A stretch of DNA of 64,000 bases from an actinobacterium LLX17. Its GTDB lineage: Bacteria; Actinomycetota; Actinomycetes; Propionibacteriales; Nocardioidaceae. The stretch is from the NCBI GenBank assembly GCA_000471045.1, contig KI301992.1:1548942-1612941 (forward strand). Direction: 5' to 3'. The translations under genes and the position numbers were made by a program. Under the pieces are notes generated by a model. The model was not told the origin of the DNA and ran no database searches. It worked only from the letters and a program-made list of their open reading frames with translations. Within the stretch, counting starts at the first letter, position 1, and every line of letters begins with the position of its first letter. This document shows, one piece after another, positions 9,770 to 23,648 of this stretch.

Positions 9770-10609
9770 ATGCGCATCGCTTGGGCCTGTGGGGCCGACT
9801 TCCCGGACGCCGACACCGATCTGCCACCGCTCCTTGACGCGGCACGGGCCGCCGGCCACCACAGCGAGATCGCCGTCTGGGACGACGCCTCGATCGACTG
9901 GGCCGCCTTCGACCTCGTCGTGGTGCGCTCCTGCTGGGACTACGTCCCCCGCCGCGACGAGTGGCTCGCCTGGGCTCGCACGGTGCCGCGCCTGCAGAAC
10001 TCCGCGGACGTCCTGGCCTGGAACACCGACAAGACCTACCTGCGTGAGCTGGTGGCCGCCGGCATCGACGTCATCGAGACCCGCTGGGACGTGCGCGCAG
10101 GTGACGACCTCGGCGCGCACGACGAGTGGGTCGTCAAGCCGGCCATCTCCGCCGGTTCGGCCGACACCGCCCGGTGGTCGAGCCCCGAGCAGGTCTACGC
10201 CCACAGCGAGGCGCTGCAGGCCGCCGGCCGGACCTCGATGGTGCAGCCCTACATCACCTCCGTCGACGACGTCGGCGAGACCGGCCTGCTGTTCTTCGGT
10301 GGTGAGTACTCGCACGCGTTCCGCAAGGGCGCCCTGCTGGTCCGCGACGACGAGGCCCGCAGCCTGCCCGAGCTCAAGGAGGACATCTCGGCCCGGACCG
10401 CCACCCCCGAGCAGGTTGCCATGGCCACCGAGGTGCTGGCCACGGCCTCCCGCATCCTCGGCGAGCAGCCGCTCTACGCGCGGATCGACCTGGTGGACGG
10501 CCCCCGTGGCCCCCAGCTCATGGAGCTGGAGCTGGCCGAGCCGTCGTTCTTCCTGCCGCACGCCGAGGGCTCGGCCGACCGGGTGCTGGCGGCCATCACT
10601 CGAGGGTGA
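9770..10609 (+). CDS. ATP-grasp domain protein (RimK/glutathione-synthase-like)
   Basis: 279 residues from ATG 9770; two GTG codons just upstream are alternatives. The order is that of an ATP-grasp carboxylate-amine ligase: an N-terminal pre-ATP domain (VVVRSCWDYVPRRDEWLAW), the ATP lid region (DEWVVKPAISAGSADTARW), VQPYITSVDDVGETGLLFFGG, and a metal-binding end (YARIDLVDG and LMELELAEPSFFL). The substrate is unknown. Relatives are widespread in actinobacteria without an assigned reaction. Its last 14 bases overlap the convergent patatin gene. Confidence 0.7.
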   Translation: MRIAWACGADFPDADTDLPPLLDAARAAGHHSEIAVWDDASIDWAAFDLVVVRSCWDYVPRRDEWLAWARTVPRLQNSADVLAWNTDKTYLRELVAAGIDVIETRWDVRAGDDLGAHDEWVVKPAISAGSADTARWSSPEQVYAHSEALQAAGRTSMVQPYITSVDDVGETGLLFFGGEYSHAFRKGALLVRDDEARSLPELKEDISARTATPEQVAMATEVLATASRILGEQPLYARIDLVDGPRGPQLMELELAEPSFFLPHAEGSADRVLAAITRG

Positions 10610-11597
10610 CGCCGCTGGGCCGCGGCCCGTCGGGGTGCTCGGCGATCCAGCGTGACGCCGCGCGGTGCCCGGCCTCGAAGAGGTCGTGCTGCTGCTGCAG
10701 CGTGAGGTCGAAGTCGGTGACGCCGACCCCCCGGGTGCGCGCGAAGATGCTGCGGTCGAGGTCGGCGGGGTCGCTGACGTGCCGCACCTGCGTGGAGTCG
10801 ACCGTCGTGTGGATGAGGCTGCGGACCATGGAGATGGGGCCCGTGACCGGCTGCGCCGGAGCACGCTCGTCGGCCGGACCGCTGAGCCGGACCCCGATCG
10901 TGGGCCACCGTCCCGGCCGCCCGTCGATGCGGTCGAAGACGTCGATCGGATAGGTCTCGAGGAGCGAACCGTCGGCCAGCGTTGACTCACCGAAGCGCGA
11001 CCGCAGGCGCACCGGCTCGAACATGAACGGGATGGCTGCCGACGCCCGTACGGCACGCGCGACCGAGAGCTGGTCGGGATCGACGCCGTGGTCGACGAGG
11101 TCCCACGGCAGGCGCAGGAGGCGCTGGCGCGACAGGTCGCTCGTGGTGACCACCAGGCGGGACCCGCGGCCGTCGGCGCGGTCGCCGTCGGGATCGTCGA
11201 ACGCGAGGTCGGCGAAGGTGCGGACCCCGAGATCGGCGAGCACGCCGCGAGTCCAGTCGGTGAGGTACTGGCCCGGGTGCATGCCGAGGTGGAACAGGAT
11301 GCCCCAGGCGTCGGCGGCGCGGGGCCACCACGAGACCAGCCGCGCCGTCGGGCGGCGGTCGAGCATGCGGCGGTAGTCGAGGGTGCGGAGAATCTCGTCG
11401 GCGCGGCTCATCGGCTCGCCGGCCTGCTGCATGGCAGCGATGACCGCGCCGACCAACGCTCCGGCCGAGGAGCCGGCGACCCGCGCGAACCGCCATCCGG
11501 CCTCGTCGAGGGCCGTGGCGGCACCCACGAGCGCGATGCCCTTGACTCCGCCGCCCTCGAGGACGAGGTCGGTCGTGCGGCCCCCGATGGCGCTCAT
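10596..11597 (-). CDS. Patatin-like phospholipase
   Basis: 333 residues. The oxyanion motif GGGVKG is at residues 15-20, the nucleophile elbow GSSAG at 42-46 (Ser44), and the catalytic Asp lies in LADGSLLETYP near residue 209. This is the Ser-Asp dyad of patatin lipid acyl hydrolases. There is no signal peptide, so the protein is predicted cytosolic or membrane-associated, and the lipid substrate is not predictable. The 3' end overlaps the convergent ATP-grasp gene. Confidence 0.85.
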   Translation of the reverse strand: MSAIGGRTTDLVLEGGGVKGIALVGAATALDEAGWRFARVAGSSAGALVGAVIAAMQQAGEPMSRADEILRTLDYRRMLDRRPTARLVSWWPRAADAWGILFHLGMHPGQYLTDWTRGVLADLGVRTFADLAFDDPDGDRADGRGSRLVVTTSDLSRQRLLRLPWDLVDHGVDPDQLSVARAVRASAAIPFMFEPVRLRSRFGESTLADGSLLETYPIDVFDRIDGRPGRWPTIGVRLSGPADERAPAQPVTGPISMVRSLIHTTVDSTQVRHVSDPADLDRSIFARTRGVGVTDFDLTLQQQHDLFEAGHRAASRWIAEHPDGPRPSGVTLE

Positions 11598-11668
11598 GAG
11601 CCCGACTGTACGGAACCCCGATGACAGGTCGCCTTGCCGCCGGGCCCACCCGAGGGCAGGATGCTCGC

Positions 11669-12559
11669 GTGTCCTCGCCCTCCTTGTTGCGCCAGATCGA
11701 CGTCACCAGCGCCGACGGCACACGGTTGCGGGCGTGGACCAACGACGGCCACGGCCCGACGGTCCTCGTCTCCAACGGTCTGGGCACCAATCCCCACGTG
11801 TGGCCCACCTTGCTGCAGCCCGACAGCGGGGTCCGGGTCATCGGGTGGTACCACCGGGGCATCGGAGGCTCGGAGCGACCCGCCAGCGGTCGCATCCACA
11901 TGGACGCCCACCTGGAGGACGCGATCGCGGTGCTGTCGGCCTTCGGGACCGACTCAGCCGTGGTGGTCGGGTGGTCGATCGGCGTCAACGTGGCCTTCGA
12001 GCTCGCCGCTCAGCACCCCGGACGCGTCCGAGGCATCCTGGCGGTCGCCGGGGTGCCGGGCGGCACCTTCTCCACGACGCTGGCCCCGCTGCGCGTGCCG
12101 CCGATCCTGGCGAACACGCTCATGCTGACGCTCGCACGGTCGGCCACGGTGTCGGGCCACGCGATGGCGCCGGTCACGCGGCGCATCCCCTGGACACGGT
12201 TCTCGGTCGACCTGCTGCGCATGACCCGCATCATCGCTCCCACCGCCGACCCCGCACTGGTGCAGACAGCCGTGCAGGAGTTCTTCGCCACCCACCCGGC
12301 CTGGTACGCGCGCATGGCGCTGGCCGCGTCGCGGCACGGGCGTGTCTCGCTCTCCACGATCGGCGTGCCCACGACGTTCCTGGCCGGACGGGGCGACCTC
12401 CTGGCCGGCGCCCCGGCGATGCGCACCGCGGCTGCACGCATCCCGGGCGCACGGTTCCGCGAGATGAGTGGGACGCACTTCATCCCGCTGGAGCGCCCCG
12501 ACGTCGTGCTGGAGGAGCTGCGCGCCCTGCTGAAACGCGTCGAGGCTCAGGAGGCCTGA
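11669..12559 (+). CDS. Alpha/beta-hydrolase fold protein
   Basis: 296 residues from GTG 11669, chosen because AGGGCAGG sits eight bases upstream; an ATG at 11621 would add 16 residues unlike the family. The oxyanion strand LVSNGLGTNPHVW, the nucleophile elbow GWSIGV near residue 100, the acid in AGRGDLLAG and the His in SGTHFIPLERP give a complete triad. No signal peptide. The substrate could be an ester, lactone or epoxide. It overlaps the convergent DUF1540 gene by 13 bases. Confidence 0.8.
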   Translation: MSSPSLLRQIDVTSADGTRLRAWTNDGHGPTVLVSNGLGTNPHVWPTLLQPDSGVRVIGWYHRGIGGSERPASGRIHMDAHLEDAIAVLSAFGTDSAVVVGWSIGVNVAFELAAQHPGRVRGILAVAGVPGGTFSTTLAPLRVPPILANTLMLTLARSATVSGHAMAPVTRRIPWTRFSVDLLRMTRIIAPTADPALVQTAVQEFFATHPAWYARMALAASRHGRVSLSTIGVPTTFLAGRGDLLAGAPAMRTAAARIPGARFREMSGTHFIPLERPDVVLEELRALLKRVEAQEA

Positions 12560-12837
12560 TACGTCAGGCAGTCGGCCGCGTCGGCACCAGGCCCCACCCG
12601 GATCGACTCGGCCGAGCACTCCAGGTCGCTGTTGTGCTGGCAGTCGGAGCGGTGGCAGGCGCCGACCTTCGCGAGAGCCTTGCTGAGGCCACCGTCGACC
12701 CCGAGCTCGATGAAGGTGCCGCACGCCGCGTCGCTGCCGCTGACGGTGATCGCGCCCGCGTGACAGCCGGTGTCGTGGTTGTAGTCGCACCCGGCGACGG
12801 AGCACTCGTGGACGGTGGGCAGATCCGTGACGGTCAT
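12547..12837 (-). CDS. Small protein with two DUF1540 Cys-rich repeats
   Basis: 96 residues from ATG 12837, with AGGAGG six bases upstream. Two repeats, CSVAGCDYNHDTGCHAGAI and CHRSDCQHNSDLECSAESI, each with a further Cys, match DUF1540, presumed to bind a metal through four Cys. There is no signal peptide and no catalytic domain. The role is unknown; metal storage, sensing or redox are only guesses. Confidence 0.75.
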   Translation of the reverse strand: MTVTDLPTVHECSVAGCDYNHDTGCHAGAITVSGSDAACGTFIELGVDGGLSKALAKVGACHRSDCQHNSDLECSAESIRVGPGADAADCLTYQAS

Positions 12838-12942
12838 GATGCCTCCTGGAGATCCTGCGCTTCCGCTGAGCGTAGGCCTCCCACCCCCTGCTGAGGACAT
12901 GCTGACTTTCCTGAGGGCAGGCTGGCCAGGCTCAGGCGTGGA

Positions 12943-14454
12943 TCAGCCGAGGCGCTCGAGGATCAGCTCGCGGACCCGGCCGGCGTCGGCCTGGCCCCGC
13001 ATCTCCTTCATGACCGCGCCGATGAGCGCACCGGCAGCCTGCAGCTTGCCGTCACGGATCTTCTGCGCGACGTCGGGGTTGGCCTCGATCGCACGATCGA
13101 CGGCATCGCCGAGCGCGCCGTCGTCGGAGACCACCTCGAGCCCGCGGGCGGCGACGACCTCCTCGGCCGTGCCCTCGCCGGCCAGCACGCCGTCGAACAC
13201 CTGCCGGGCCAGCTTGTCGTTGATGCGTCCGGCGTCGATGAGCGCCTGCACGTTGGCGACCTGCGCCGGGGTGATGGGCAGCGCGGCGAGGTCGGTTCCG
13301 GTGTCGTTGGCGCGACGGGCCAGCTCACCGAGCCACCATTTGCGAGCCGACTGCGGCGCGACGCCGGCGTCGATCGTGGCGGCCACGAGGTCGAGCGCGC
13401 CCGCCCCGAGGGTGTCGCGCATCTCGAGGTCGCTGAAGCCCCACTCGCCCTGCAGCCGCCGGCGACGCAGCTCGGGCGCCTCGGGCAGGGTGCCGCGCAG
13501 CTCCTCGACCCAGGCCGGGTCGGGAGCGACCGGCGCGAGGTCGGGCTCGGGGAAGTAGCGGTAGTCGTCGGCGTCGGACTTCTCGCGGCCGGCGGACGTC
13601 GTGCCGTCCGACTCGTGGAAGTGCCTCGTCTCCTGCACGACCCGCTCCCCCGCGTCGAGCAGTGCGGCGTGCCGGGTGACCTCGTAGCGCACGGCGCGCT
13701 CGACCGAGCGGAAGGAGTTGACGTTCTTGGTCTCGCTGCGGGTGCCCAGCGTGGTGCTGCCGGTGGGCTTGAGCGAGAGGTTGACGTCGGCACGCAGCGA
13801 GCCCTGGTCCATCCGGGCGTCGGAGACGTCGAGCGCCACCATCAGCTCGCGCAGCTGGGCCACGTAGGCGCGTGCGACGAGGGGGGCCAGTGCGGGCTCG
13901 ACCTCGATCGTCTTGGTGACGATCTCGATCAGCGGGATGCCGGCACGGTTGTAGTCGAGCAGCGAGTGGTCGGCGCCTTGGATGCGTCCGGTGGAACCGC
14001 CGACGTGCAGCGACTTGCCGGTGTCCTCCTCCATGTGGGCGCGCTCGATCTCGATGCGGACCGTGACCGGCTGGCCGTCAGTGCCCTCGACCTCGACGTC
14101 GACGAAGCCGTCGAACGCGATCGGCTCGTCGTACTGCGAGGTCTGGAAGTTCTTCGGCATGTCCGGGTAGAAGTAGTTCTTCCGGGCGAACCGGCAACGC
14201 TCGGCGATCGAGCAGTTGAGCGCCAGGCCGATGCGCACGGCGGCCTCGACGGCCTTGGCGTTGACCACCGGCAGTGCGCCCGGCAGACCGAGGCAGACCG
14301 GACAGACCTGCGTGTTCGGATCGGCGCCGAACTCGGTGGGGCAGCCACAGAACATCTTCGTGGCGGTGTTGAGCTCGACGTGCACCTCGAGCCCCAGCAC
14401 GGGGTCGTAGCGCTCGATGGCGGTGTCGAACGGCACGAGGCTGCGCTCGCTCAT
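12943..14454 (-). CDS. gatB: Asp-tRNA(Asn)/Glu-tRNA(Gln) amidotransferase subunit B
   Basis: 503 residues. Subunit B binds the misacylated tRNA and the kinase site that activates Glu or Asp. [23 protein letters not shown], read as the family N-terminus, and [13 protein letters not shown] are diagnostic; the C-terminal GatB/YqeY domain ends in [19 protein letters not shown] zinc site is likely (CGCP and CPVC). ATG 14454 shares ATGA with the gatA stop. Confidence 0.96.
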   Translation of the reverse strand: MSERSLVPFDTAIERYDPVLGLEVHVELNTATKMFCGCPTEFGADPNTQVCPVCLGLPGALPVVNAKAVEAAVRIGLALNCSIAERCRFARKNYFYPDMPKNFQTSQYDEPIAFDGFVDVEVEGTDGQPVTVRIEIERAHMEEDTGKSLHVGGSTGRIQGADHSLLDYNRAGIPLIEIVTKTIEVEPALAPLVARAYVAQLRELMVALDVSDARMDQGSLRADVNLSLKPTGSTTLGTRSETKNVNSFRSVERAVRYEVTRHAALLDAGERVVQETRHFHESDGTTSAGREKSDADDYRYFPEPDLAPVAPDPAWVEELRGTLPEAPELRRRRLQGEWGFSDLEMRDTLGAGALDLVAATIDAGVAPQSARKWWLGELARRANDTGTDLAALPITPAQVANVQALIDAGRINDKLARQVFDGVLAGEGTAEEVVAARGLEVVSDDGALGDAVDRAIEANPDVAQKIRDGKLQAAGALIGAVMKEMRGQADAGRVRELILERLG

Positions 14455-15932
14455 GCGATCTCCTCGAGGGTCGTGGTGCCGACGAGCCGCTCCAGGGCGG
14501 CACCGGCGTTGTAGAGGCGGTCGTCGGCGAGGGCCGGGGCGAGGAACTGGATGCCGACCGGCAGACCGTCGACCAAGCCCGCAGGCACCGAGATGCCCGG
14601 CACGCCCGCGAGGTTGGCCGGGATCGTCGCGACGTCGGCGAGGTACATCGCCAGCGGATCGTCGAGCTTCTCGCCGAGCGGCCACGCCGTGGTGGGCGCC
14701 GTGGGCGAGACCAGCACGTCGACGTCCTCGAAGGCGGCGGCGAAGTCGCGCGCGATGAGTGTGCGCACCTTCTGGGCCGAGCCGTAGTAGGCGTCGTAGT
14801 AGCCGCTGGACAAGGCGTAGGTGCCCAGGATGATGCGGCGCTTGACCTCGTCGCCGAAGCCGGCGTCGCGGCTGGCCGCCATGACCTGCTCGGCGCTGGG
14901 CGCCGGGACGCCCTCGGGGCCGACCCGTAGGCCGTACCGCATGGCGTCGAACTTGGCGAGGTTGCTGGAAACCTCGCTCGGCATCACCAGGTAGTAGGCG
15001 GCGATGCCGTGCACGAAGCTCGGGCAGGACACCTCCACGACGTCGGCGCCCGCTCCGGTCAGCAGCTCGACGACCTCGTCGAAGCGCTGGCGCACACCCG
15101 GCTGGAAACCTCCCCCGAATTCAGCACTGCCATGCAGCTCGCGGACGACGCCGATGCGCAGACCGGCGACGTCACCGCGACGGGCCGCCTCGACGACCGC
15201 CGGGACGGGCGCGTCGATGCTGGTGGAGTCACGCGGGTCGTGCCCTGCGATGACCTCGTGCAGCAGCGCCGCGTCGAGGACCGTGCGGGTGACGGGGCCG
15301 GCCTGGTCGAGGCTGCTGGCCATGGCGACGAGACCGTAGCGGCTGACGCCTCCGTACGTGGGCTTGACGCCGACGGTGCCGGTCATGGCGCCGGGCTGGC
15401 GGATGGAGCCGCCCGTGTCGGTGCCGATGGCGAGCGGGACCTGCTGGGCGGCGACGGCGGCCGCCGAGCCACCGCCGGAGCCACCGGGGATGCGGCTGGT
15501 GTCCCACGGGTTGCGGGTGGGGCCGTAGGCCGAGTGCTCGGTGGAGGAGCCCATCGCGAACTCGTCCATGTTGGTCTTGCCGACGATGGGCAGACCGGCG
15601 GCACGCAGCTTCGCGACGACGGTGGAGTCGTACGGCGGCACCCAGCCCTCGAGCATCCGCGAGCCGCAGGTCGTGGGCTGGCCGATCGTGGTCAGCACGT
15701 CCTTGACGGCGATGGGCACGCCGGCGAGCGCGGCGAGCGACTCACCTGCGGCCCGGCGCGCGTCGACGTCGGCGGCGGCGGCGAGCGCGCCCTCGGCGTC
15801 GACGTGCAGGAAGGCGTTGATGCGGTCGTCGACCGCGGCGATGCGGTCGAGGCTGGCCTGGGTCGCCTCGACGGAGGTCACCTCACCGGACGAGAGACGC
15901 TGGGCGAGGTCGGCGGCACTGAGCTGGTGCAT
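14451..15932 (-). CDS. gatA: Asp-tRNA(Asn)/Glu-tRNA(Gln) amidotransferase subunit A
   Basis: 493 residues; the glutaminase of GatCAB, which releases ammonia for transamidation. It is an amidase-signature enzyme: Lys in IAVKDVLTT, cis-Ser in [13 protein letters not shown] and nucleophile Ser in [14 protein letters not shown] 15932 is preferred over a GTG two codons upstream because GGAGGAG is then correctly spaced. Middle gene of gatC-gatA-gatB. Confidence 0.96.
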   Translation of the reverse strand: MHQLSAADLAQRLSSGEVTSVEATQASLDRIAAVDDRINAFLHVDAEGALAAAADVDARRAAGESLAALAGVPIAVKDVLTTIGQPTTCGSRMLEGWVPPYDSTVVAKLRAAGLPIVGKTNMDEFAMGSSTEHSAYGPTRNPWDTSRIPGGSGGGSAAAVAAQQVPLAIGTDTGGSIRQPGAMTGTVGVKPTYGGVSRYGLVAMASSLDQAGPVTRTVLDAALLHEVIAGHDPRDSTSIDAPVPAVVEAARRGDVAGLRIGVVRELHGSAEFGGGFQPGVRQRFDEVVELLTGAGADVVEVSCPSFVHGIAAYYLVMPSEVSSNLAKFDAMRYGLRVGPEGVPAPSAEQVMAASRDAGFGDEVKRRIILGTYALSSGYYDAYYGSAQKVRTLIARDFAAAFEDVDVLVSPTAPTTAWPLGEKLDDPLAMYLADVATIPANLAGVPGISVPAGLVDGLPVGIQFLAPALADDRLYNAGAALERLVGTTTLEEIA

Positions 15933-15934
15933 GC

Positions 15935-16249
15935 TCACTCCTCCCCCAGGATCCGCGGGACGAGGAAGCGCTGGTCCTCGGCGGCAGGCGCCCCGGCCAG
16001 TGCCTCGTCGGCGGTCAGTCCGGGCACGACGACGTCGTCGCGCAGGACGTTGACGATCGGCTGCGGGTGGCTCATCGCCTCGACGTCGTCGCCGCCCGCC
16101 TCCGGAGACACGGCGTCCTGGACCGCCGCGACGTGCTCGAGGATGGCCGGCAGCTCGGCGCCGAGGCGGTCGAGCTCGGCCTCGCTGAGGTCGATGCGCG
16201 CCAGAGCGGCCAGGTGGGCCACGTCCTCGCGCGAGATTCCCTGCGACAT
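15935..16249 (-). CDS. gatC: Asp-tRNA(Asn)/Glu-tRNA(Gln) amidotransferase subunit C
   Basis: 104 residues; the small strap subunit that stabilises GatA-Gat[22 protein letters not shown] is the family N-terminus (start ATG 16249, AAGGA upstream) and [21 protein letters not shown] the conserved end. First gene of the operon, with the gatA start two bases after its stop. The presence of GatCAB implies that Gln-tRNA or Asn-tRNA is made indirectly. Confidence 0.95.
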   Translation of the reverse strand: MSQGISREDVAHLAALARIDLSEAELDRLGAELPAILEHVAAVQDAVSPEAGGDDVEAMSHPQPIVNVLRDDVVVPGLTADEALAGAPAAEDQRFLVPRILGEE

Positions 16250-16323
16250 GCACGTCCTTGTCGGGGTCGGTGGGCTGGACCGTCCCATCCTAGTGAGGCG
16301 AGCCCGACACCTAGACTGCCCGG

Positions 16324-16671
16324 GTGGCAGACCTCGAACGCCCTGACATGAGCCCGGTCGACGCCCTCGCGTTCCTGTGCCTCGTCGCGATGGTGCCGCT
16401 GCTCGTGCTTTCCGGCCACGGCTTCCTGGGCGGGGGCCGCGGGTGGTTCCTCGGCGGGTTCCTCGCCTTCCTCGCGGTGGGGTTGTGGGGCCAGTGGATG
16501 GCCGAGGCCTCCCTGCGCCGGCTCGAGCTGCCGCTGCGCCTGGTCGTCCAGCTGATGATGTTCGCGACCGTCGCCCTGTACGCCGCAGCCGGTGGCCTGC
16601 TGGTCGTCGGTGTCATCTGGGCCCTCGTCACGTCCGCCGCCTACGTGGCCAAGGCCCGCCAGGAGACGTGA
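16324..16671 (+). CDS. Small integral membrane protein, unknown function
   Basis: 115 residues from GTG 16324. Three or four hydrophobic segments are visible, for example ALAFLCLVAMVPLLVL, WFLGGFLAFLAVGLWG and ALYAAAGGLLVVGVIWALV. No catalytic motif was recognised. It is divergent from gatC and lies 50 bases before ppk2, so it may share a transcript with ppk2. Confidence 0.65.
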   Translation: MADLERPDMSPVDALAFLCLVAMVPLLVLSGHGFLGGGRGWFLGGFLAFLAVGLWGQWMAEASLRRLELPLRLVVQLMMFATVALYAAAGGLLVVGVIWALVTSAAYVAKARQET

Positions 16672-16721
16672 GGCGGCCGGGCGTCACCCGCCGTTCACCC
16701 GGCGCCCCTACCGTCCCGGAC

Positions 16722-17621
16722 GTGCTGGACCTGCGACGACCCCACGACCTGCCCGACGGATTCCACGTCCTCGACGACGACGATGACGATCCGGTCCTGC
16801 TCGACCCCGAGGCCCTCCCGGTCGACACCTGGCGCGAGGGTTACCCGTACGACGAGCGGCTCGATCGCGCCACCTACGAGGCCGACAAGCGCCTCCTGCA
16901 GATCGAGCTGATCAAGCTGCAGGCCTGGGTCCGTGAGACCGGTCAGCGTGTCGTGCTGGTCTTCGAGGGCCGCGACGCTGCCGGCAAGGGTGGCACCATC
17001 AAGCGCTTCACCGAGCACCTGAATCCGCGCGGCGCGCGCATCGTCGCCCTTGAGAAGCCCACCGAGCGCGAGCAGAGCCAGTGGTACCTGCAGCGCTACG
17101 TGCAGCACCTGCCCGCGGCGGGCGAGATCGTGTTCTTCGACCGGTCTTGGTACAACCGCGCCGGCGTCGAGCGGGTCATGGGATTCTGCACGCCCGACCA
17201 GTACACCGAGTTCCTGCGCCAGGCGCCGGCCTTCGAGAAGATGCTGGTCAACGACGGCATCCACGTCATCAAGTTCTGGTTCTCGGTGTCGCGCGCCGAG
17301 CAGCTGACGCGTTTCACGATCCGTCAGATCGACCCCGTGCGGCAGTGGAAGCTCTCCCCCATGGACCTCGCCTCCCTCGACAAGTGGGACGCGTACACGG
17401 CGGCCAAGGAGGCGATGTTCCGGCGGACCGACACGAAGCACTCGCCGTGGACCGTGGTCAAGAGCAACGACAAGAAGCGCGCACGCCTCGAGGCGATGCG
17501 CCACGTGCTGCACCGCTTCGACTACCCCGGCAAGGACGCCGAGGTCGTGCGCACCCCGGACCCGCTCGTGGTGGGCGCAGCAGCCGACCTGTTCGACGCC
17601 GACAACGACGATGTCGACTGA
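16722..17621 (+). CDS. ppk2: Polyphosphate kinase 2
   Basis: 299 residues from GTG 16722. PPK2 moves phosphate between polyphosphate and nucleotides. Walker A GRDAAGKGG (about residue 85), Walker B VFFDRSWYNRAG, and the lid VERVMGFCTPDQY identify the family; the single-domain length fits the one-domain class. An acidic N-terminal run of Asp (HVLDDDDDDP) precedes the kinase. The stop codon sits in a 13-base tandem duplication. Confidence 0.92.
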   Translation: MLDLRRPHDLPDGFHVLDDDDDDPVLLDPEALPVDTWREGYPYDERLDRATYEADKRLLQIELIKLQAWVRETGQRVVLVFEGRDAAGKGGTIKRFTEHLNPRGARIVALEKPTEREQSQWYLQRYVQHLPAAGEIVFFDRSWYNRAGVERVMGFCTPDQYTEFLRQAPAFEKMLVNDGIHVIKFWFSVSRAEQLTRFTIRQIDPVRQWKLSPMDLASLDKWDAYTAAKEAMFRRTDTKHSPWTVVKSNDKKRARLEAMRHVLHRFDYPGKDAEVVRTPDPLVVGAAADLFDADNDDVD

Positions 17622-17638
17622 GGGGGTCGACTGAGGGG
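17613..17638. repeat. 13-bp tandem duplication over the ppk2 stop
   Basis: GTCGACTGAGGGG occurs twice in direct succession (17613-17625, 17626-17638). The first copy contains the ppk2 TGA. It borders the decayed segment 17640-18175, suggesting slippage in a region under little selection. Confidence 0.85.
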
Positions 17639-17639
17639 C

Positions 17640-17731
17640 TCAGCGCAGGTCGCGCCGCATGATCACCCTGGGAAAGCCGTCGAGCTTCGACGTCGTGTCG
17701 TCGAAGCTGGTGGCCGGCCGGACCTCGACGC

Positions 17732-17735
<4 letters not shown>
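17640..17735 (-). CDS. 31-residue reading frame, possibly a truncated gene
   Basis: GTG 17735 shares GTGA with the stop of the preceding membrane gene. The peptide begins VSVEVRPATSFDDTTSKLDG and ends after 31 residues. The opening resembles the N-terminus of GNAT acetyltransferases (VEVRPATxFDD), but no acetyl-CoA motif follows, so it may be a remnant. The coupled start is the only support for expression. Confidence 0.3.
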
Positions 17736-21292
<3,557 letters not shown>

Positions 21293-21294
21293 GC

Positions 21295-22401
21295 TCACCG
21301 CTCCGGGTCGGAGGCCGCGGTGGTCAGGCGACGCGTGCGGGCGATCGTGGCCGAGCCCAACACCTGGCTGCCGACGTAGATGACACAGGCCTGGCCGGGC
21401 GCGATGCCCTCGGCAGGGTCGAGCAGGTCGACGTGCACCTCGACACCGCGCACCTCGGCGACGGCGCGGTGCTCGGCGCCGTGGGCACGCAGCTGCACGG
21501 TGCACTCGACCCGGCCCTCCGGCGCCGCACCGCACCAGACGGGACGGATGCCGGTGAGCCCGTCGACGCGCAGCGACTCCCGGGGGCCGACCGTGACCGT
21601 GCCGCTGACCGGCTCGATGTCGAGCACGAAGCGAGGGCGTCCGTCGTCGGCCGGCACGCCGAGACGCAGGCCTCGGCGCTGGCCGATCGTGAAGGTGTGG
21701 GCGCCGGCGTGCTCGCCGACCTGCTCTCCGGACTCGTCGACCACCGGACCGGGACGGGCGCCGATCTTCTCGGTGAGCCAACCGGGGGTGTCGCCGTCGG
21801 CGATGAAGCAGATGTCGTGGCTGTCGGGCTTCTGCGCCACCTGCAGACCGCGGGCTTCGGCCTCGGCGCGCACGTCGGTCTTGACCGAGCCGCCCAGCGG
21901 GAACAGGGCGTGCGCCAGCTGGTGCTGCGTCAGGACGCCCAGCACGTAGCTCTGGTCCTTGGCCGCGTCGGCGGCGCGGTGCATCTCGACCGTGCCGTCG
22001 GGGGCGGTGCGCAGCTCGGCGTAGTGACCCGTGGCGACGCCGTCGAAGCCCAGGGCGAGGGCGCGCTCCAGCACCGCGGCGAACTTGATCTTCTCGTTGC
22101 AGCGCAGGCACGGATTGGGGGTGCGGCCGGCCGTGTACTCGGCCACGAAGTCGTCGACGACGGTGTCGGCGAACTCGGCGCTCATGTCCCACACGTAGAA
22201 CGGGATGCCCAGCACGTCGGCGGCCCGTCGCGCGTCGTTGGAGTCCTCGATCGAGCAGCAGCCGCGAGCCCCGGAGCGGTACGAACGCGGGTTGCGGCTC
22301 AGGGCGAGGTGCACACCGGTCACGTCGTGCCCTGCGTCGACGGCACGGGCCGCGGCCACGGCGGAGTCGACGCCACCCGACATCGCGGCGACGATCCTCA
22401 C
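21295..22401 (-). CDS. mnmA: tRNA-specific 2-thiouridylase
   Basis: 368 residues from GTG 22401. It adds sulfur to U34 of Lys, Glu and Gln tRNAs, using ATP and persulfide from a cysteine desulfurase. The PP-loop [14 protein letters not shown] is at the N-terminus, the catalytic Cys are in [12 protein letters not shown] and [10 protein letters not shown], and FTIGQRRGL is a family signature. The desulfurase gene directly upstream (10-base gap) is the natural sulfur donor. Confidence 0.95.
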   Translation of the reverse strand: MRIVAAMSGGVDSAVAAARAVDAGHDVTGVHLALSRNPRSYRSGARGCCSIEDSNDARRAADVLGIPFYVWDMSAEFADTVVDDFVAEYTAGRTPNPCLRCNEKIKFAAVLERALALGFDGVATGHYAELRTAPDGTVEMHRAADAAKDQSYVLGVLTQHQLAHALFPLGGSVKTDVRAEAEARGLQVAQKPDSHDICFIADGDTPGWLTEKIGARPGPVVDESGEQVGEHAGAHTFTIGQRRGLRLGVPADDGRPRFVLDIEPVSGTVTVGPRESLRVDGLTGIRPVWCGAAPEGRVECTVQLRAHGAEHRAVAEVRGVEVHVDLLDPAEGIAPGQACVIYVGSQVLGSATIARTRRLTTAASDPER

Positions 22402-22411
22402 GGTGTGGGCC

Positions 22412-23608
22412 TCACGAGCCGCCCCGGCAGCGCTTGGCCGCACGCGAGCGGTCACGCACCTCGGGCAGCGCGGCCAGCAAGCGGTCGACGTCGTCGACGG
22501 AGCTGGAGTGGCCGAGACTGATGCGCAACGAGCCACGAGCCGCGTCCTCGTCGTACCCCATCGCCAGCAGCACGTGACTGGGCTGCGGCACGCCGGCGGT
22601 GCAGGCCGAGCCGGTGGACACCTCGATGCCCCGGGCGTCCAGCAGCATCAGCATCGCGTCGCCGTCGCAGCCCGGAAACGTCAGGTGTGCGATGTGCGGG
22701 AGCCGCTCGGCCGGGTCCTGCGGTCCGTTGACGACGACGTCGGGGACGATTGAACGCACCCCGTCGATCAGGTAGGTGCGCAGGCTCTCGAGTCGCGCGG
22801 CGGTGGCCGCCCGATCACGGCACGCGACGTCGACGGCAGCGGCGAACGACGCCACCAGCGGTGCGCCCAGCGTGCCGGAGCGCACGTCGCGCTCCTGTCC
22901 GCCGCCGTGCAGCAGCGGGGTGATGTCGAGCTCGCGGCGGGCCACGAGGGCGCCGATGCCGATGGGTCCGCCCAGCTTGTGCGCGGTGACCGTCATGGCG
23001 TCGAGGCCGCTCGCGGCGAAGTCGAGCTGCAGGTGGCCCGCGGCCTGCACTGCGTCGCTGTGCACGCAGATGCCGTGCTCGCGCGCGAGTGCGACCACGT
23101 CCGCGATCGGCTGCACCGAGCCCATCTCGTTGTTGGCCCACATCGTCGTGATCACTGCGACGGATGAGGGGTCGGCGTCGATGGCGGCCGCGAGCTCACT
23201 GAGCCGCAGCATGCCCTGCCGGTCGACGCCGGTCATGACGACGTCGGCGTCCTCGTGCTTGGCCAGCCAGAGCACGGGATCGAGCAACGCGTGGTGCTCG
23301 ACCGCGCTGAACATCACCCGCCGGCGCCCCGGGTCCTGGGCACGCCGGGCCCAGTACAACCCCTTGATGGCGAGGTTGTTGGCCTCGGTGCCGCCGGACG
23401 CGAAGACGATCTCGCTGGGCCGCGCACCGAGCCGTTCGGCGATCAGCTCACGCGACTCCTCGACGACCCGCCGCGCGGCGCGACCGGAGGCGTGCAGGGA
23501 GGACGGATTGCCCGTGCGGGCGAGCTGCTCGGTCAGGACCGCGATCGCCTCGGGGACCATCGGCGTCGTGGCCGCATGGTCGAGGTAGACAGGTCCGGGC
23601 TCGCTCAT
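22412..23608 (-). CDS. Cysteine desulfurase (IscS/NifS type), mnmA-linked
   Basis: 398 residues from ATG 23608. PLP enzyme that takes sulfur from cysteine. [10 protein letters not shown] starts the fold, [13 protein letters not shown] binds PLP phosphate, [12 protein letters not shown] holds the PLP Lys, and STGSACTAG carries the persulfide Cys. Placed before mnmA, so tRNA thiolation is the likely main role. A second desulfurase at 46280-47386 is tied to NAD synthesis. Confidence 0.93.
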   Translation of the reverse strand: MSEPGPVYLDHAATTPMVPEAIAVLTEQLARTGNPSSLHASGRAARRVVEESRELIAERLGARPSEIVFASGGTEANNLAIKGLYWARRAQDPGRRRVMFSAVEHHALLDPVLWLAKHEDADVVMTGVDRQGMLRLSELAAAIDADPSSVAVITTMWANNEMGSVQPIADVVALAREHGICVHSDAVQAAGHLQLDFAASGLDAMTVTAHKLGGPIGIGALVARRELDITPLLHGGGQERDVRSGTLGAPLVASFAAAVDVACRDRAATAARLESLRTYLIDGVRSIVPDVVVNGPQDPAERLPHIAHLTFPGCDGDAMLMLLDARGIEVSTGSACTAGVPQPSHVLLAMGYDEDAARGSLRISLGHSSSVDDVDRLLAALPEVRDRSRAAKRCRGGS

Positions 23609-23648
23609 CCGGACCCAGCGTAGTCCCCCGCCGTGACACCCGGACTGG